From the NCBI GenBank assembly GCA_900313435.1, contig OMRF01000231.1, positions 1 through 14,690 of the forward strand: a DNA stretch of 14,690 bases, given 5' to 3'. Every line of letters begins with the position of its first letter. The first letter of the stretch is position 1. The notes under the pieces were generated by a model that worked only from the letters and a program-made list of their open reading frames with translations, did not search any database and was not told the DNA's origin. Source of the DNA: an uncultured Lachnospiraceae bacterium (lineage in GTDB: Bacteria > Bacillota > Clostridia > Lachnospirales > Lachnospiraceae). Below are positions 13,456 to 14,690 of this stretch, in pieces. Both the position numbers and the translations under genes were made by a program.

Positions 13456-14690
13456 ATGAACAAAAAAAGATCATTGATCACTGTAACACTATCGATCGTT
13501 ACTGCATTTGCTGCGTCTTTCGCCGCTATGCCTATGACTTATGCGAGCGCGGCATCATCCGGCGAAGTCACCATGTACCGCCTCTACAATCCAAATTCCG
13601 GGGAGCACTTATACACGATGGATGCCTCCGAGAAAAGCCGTCTTGTAACGGTGGGCTGGAAGGATGAAGGAGAAGGCTGGATCGCTCCCGAGAAGTCAAA
13701 CACCCCGGTATATCGTCTCTATAATCCGATTGCCGGAGATCATCACTATACTATGTCAAAGACTGAGCACGATAATCTTGTTTCCGCAGGATGGAATTCC
13801 GAAGGGATCGGCTGGTATTCGGACGATGCAAAATCCCTTCCGCTCTATCGCGAATATAATCCAAATGCTGTCACCGGAACTCATAATTATACTTTGAATA
13901 GAGATGAACATGATTACCTTGTTTCCGCAGGATGGGTCGATGAAGGGATCGGATGGTATGGAGTATCCACAGACGTCTTAAACAGTATTTCTCTTTCGGA
14001 AGCAAGCATACCCCTGAAGATCGGAAAAACAAAGACTATCAAAGTGCTCTACAATCCTATTAATTATGCAGGTGATAAGAAAGTCACATGGACTTCGAGT
14101 GATACTTCTGTTGCAACAGTAAATAATGAAGGAGTTGTTACTGCTATTGCAGAAGGCGAGGCAATGATCACTGCTTCCGTAAACAAAAAATCAGCAAGCT
14201 GTGCTGTCTATGTAAAGCCGAAAACCGGGTTGGATATTGCGAAAGAATACATCACGGCAAACGGAAAAAGGGGTACCGATCTATATATATGCACATTAAA
14301 TCTCGGAGGACACGACCTCGCAGTATCCTGGACGGATAACGATTATCTCACGTTCATTGATCTTTATGATTCAGATGACCTGCTTATCAATACAGCTGTT
14401 GCAATAGAAGCAAATACCGGCCAGCCGTATACTAATGTAAAATTTGATTATTATACATATCAGCTTTCTCTGGCTGCTGAAATTGACAATACATATAATG
14501 CCGTAAATGATACATTATATTTCCAGTTCTATTCCGGAGACAAAGATGCTTACTATGCTATTGACTATGAAACTGTCAACAACGCTGCAAATTCGGCACT
14601 GAGGACCTCCTTCCCCCTCTGGAATGATATGTTGTTGAAGATGGGCACAAACATGAAAGATGTGGCTTTTCCGAATTATTCGGGATTCTA
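13456..14690 (+). CDS. Exported protein with three DUF5648-type YRLYNP repeats and a Big_2 Ig-like domain (partial, C-terminus off the right edge)
   Basis: 411 codons are open to the window end with no stop. Residues 1-31 form a signal peptide: MNKKRS, then a hydrophobic stretch, with likely cleavage near MTYA|SA or ASA|AS. Three repeats of roughly 42 residues follow at about 40-78, 85-124 and 130-169. Each has the pattern YRxYNPxxGxHxYT, about 15 residues, then VSAGWxxEGIGWY, which is the DUF5648 repeat found in secreted proteins, enzymes included, of clostridia. Residues about 176-254 match a Big_2 Ig-like domain (SISLSEASIPLKIGKTKTI, then VTWTSSDTSVATVNNEGVVT and IAEGEAMITA). Residues 255-411, rich in Asp, Tyr, Asn and Thr, I do not recognise; any catalytic domain could lie beyond the edge. 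The ATG has GAGAGGG about 5 bases upstream. The repeats and Ig domain suggest cell-surface or polymer attachment. It faces away from topA and has its own promoter. Confidence 0.85.
   Translation, partial: MNKKRSLITVTLSIVTAFAASFAAMPMTYASAASSGEVTMYRLYNPNSGEHLYTMDASEKSRLVTVGWKDEGEGWIAPEKSNTPVYRLYNPIAGDHHYTMSKTEHDNLVSAGWNSEGIGWYSDDAKSLPLYREYNPNAVTGTHNYTLNRDEHDYLVSAGWVDEGIGWYGVSTDVLNSISLSEASIPLKIGKTKTIKVLYNPINYAGDKKVTWTSSDTSVATVNNEGVVTAIAEGEAMITASVNKKSASCAVYVKPKTGLDIAKEYITANGKRGTDLYICTLNLGGHDLAVSWTDNDYLTFIDLYDSDDLLINTAVAIEANTGQPYTNVKFDYYTYQLSLAAEIDNTYNAVNDTLYFQFYSGDKDAYYAIDYETVNNAANSALRTSFPLWNDMLLKMGTNMKDVAFPNYSGF

Noticed and set aside
13374..13667. Plus-strand open frame overlapping the start of the exported repeat protein
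   Set aside because: It starts at the predicted promoter -10, lacks a ribosome-binding site and is out of frame with the clear signal peptide and repeats.
1..14690. CRISPR arrays, transposons, tRNA or rRNA genes
   Set aside because: No regularly spaced long repeats, no transposase-like frames with terminal repeats, and no tRNA-like cloverleaf or rRNA segments were seen on either strand.

Overview
The window looks like chromosomal DNA from a flagellated, low-to-mid GC member of the Firmicutes, most likely class Clostridia and probably Lachnospiraceae. The reasons are the Firmicutes-specific regulator CodY, the gene order topA-codY-flgB, a YlxF/MotE-like gene between fliJ and fliK, Gram-positive Shine-Dalgarno sites, and a secreted protein with YRLYNP (DUF5648-type) repeats plus a bacterial Ig-like domain. 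The family assignment is inferred from gene content. No rRNA or other taxonomic marker was available.

Layout. Positions 1-9858 (minus strand) hold the distal part of a flagellar operon. In transcription order it reads flgB, flgC, fliE, fliF, fliG, fliH, fliI, fliJ, ylxF/motE-like, fliK and flgD, and flgD runs off the left edge. Positions 9859-10170 are an intergenic region with the codY terminator, several repeats, a sigma-A-like promoter and a structured flgB leader. Positions 10171-10944 are codY with its own promoter and candidate CodY boxes. Positions 11062-13158 are topA (DNA topoisomerase I). Positions 13159-13455 are a divergent promoter region. From 13456 to the right edge a plus-strand gene encodes an exported repeat protein and is cut by the window end.

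How the genes work together. flgB, flgC and fliE build the proximal rod and its junction to the MS ring. fliF and fliG build the MS ring and the rotor/switch. fliH, fliI and fliJ form the export ATPase complex. fliK measures the hook and flgD caps it. The tight spacing, the overlaps (fliG/fliH, and fliH/fliI sharing one base) and the 1-base gap between fliJ and ylxF point to one translationally coupled transcript. A strong sigma-28 (SigD/FliA)-type promoter sits in the 143-bp gap before fliK. It suggests that fliK-flgD and whatever follows get a second, late-class input. CodY, a sensor of nutrients in this phylum, lies immediately upstream of the flagellar operon and probably represses itself.

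The most interesting non-coding signals are that fliK promoter, the flgB leader (where one short segment can pair either with an upstream segment or with the Shine-Dalgarno site), and repeated CTTGTAAAATG elements around the flgB promoter. The most accessory-looking gene is the exported repeat protein, whose C-terminal part I do not recognise.
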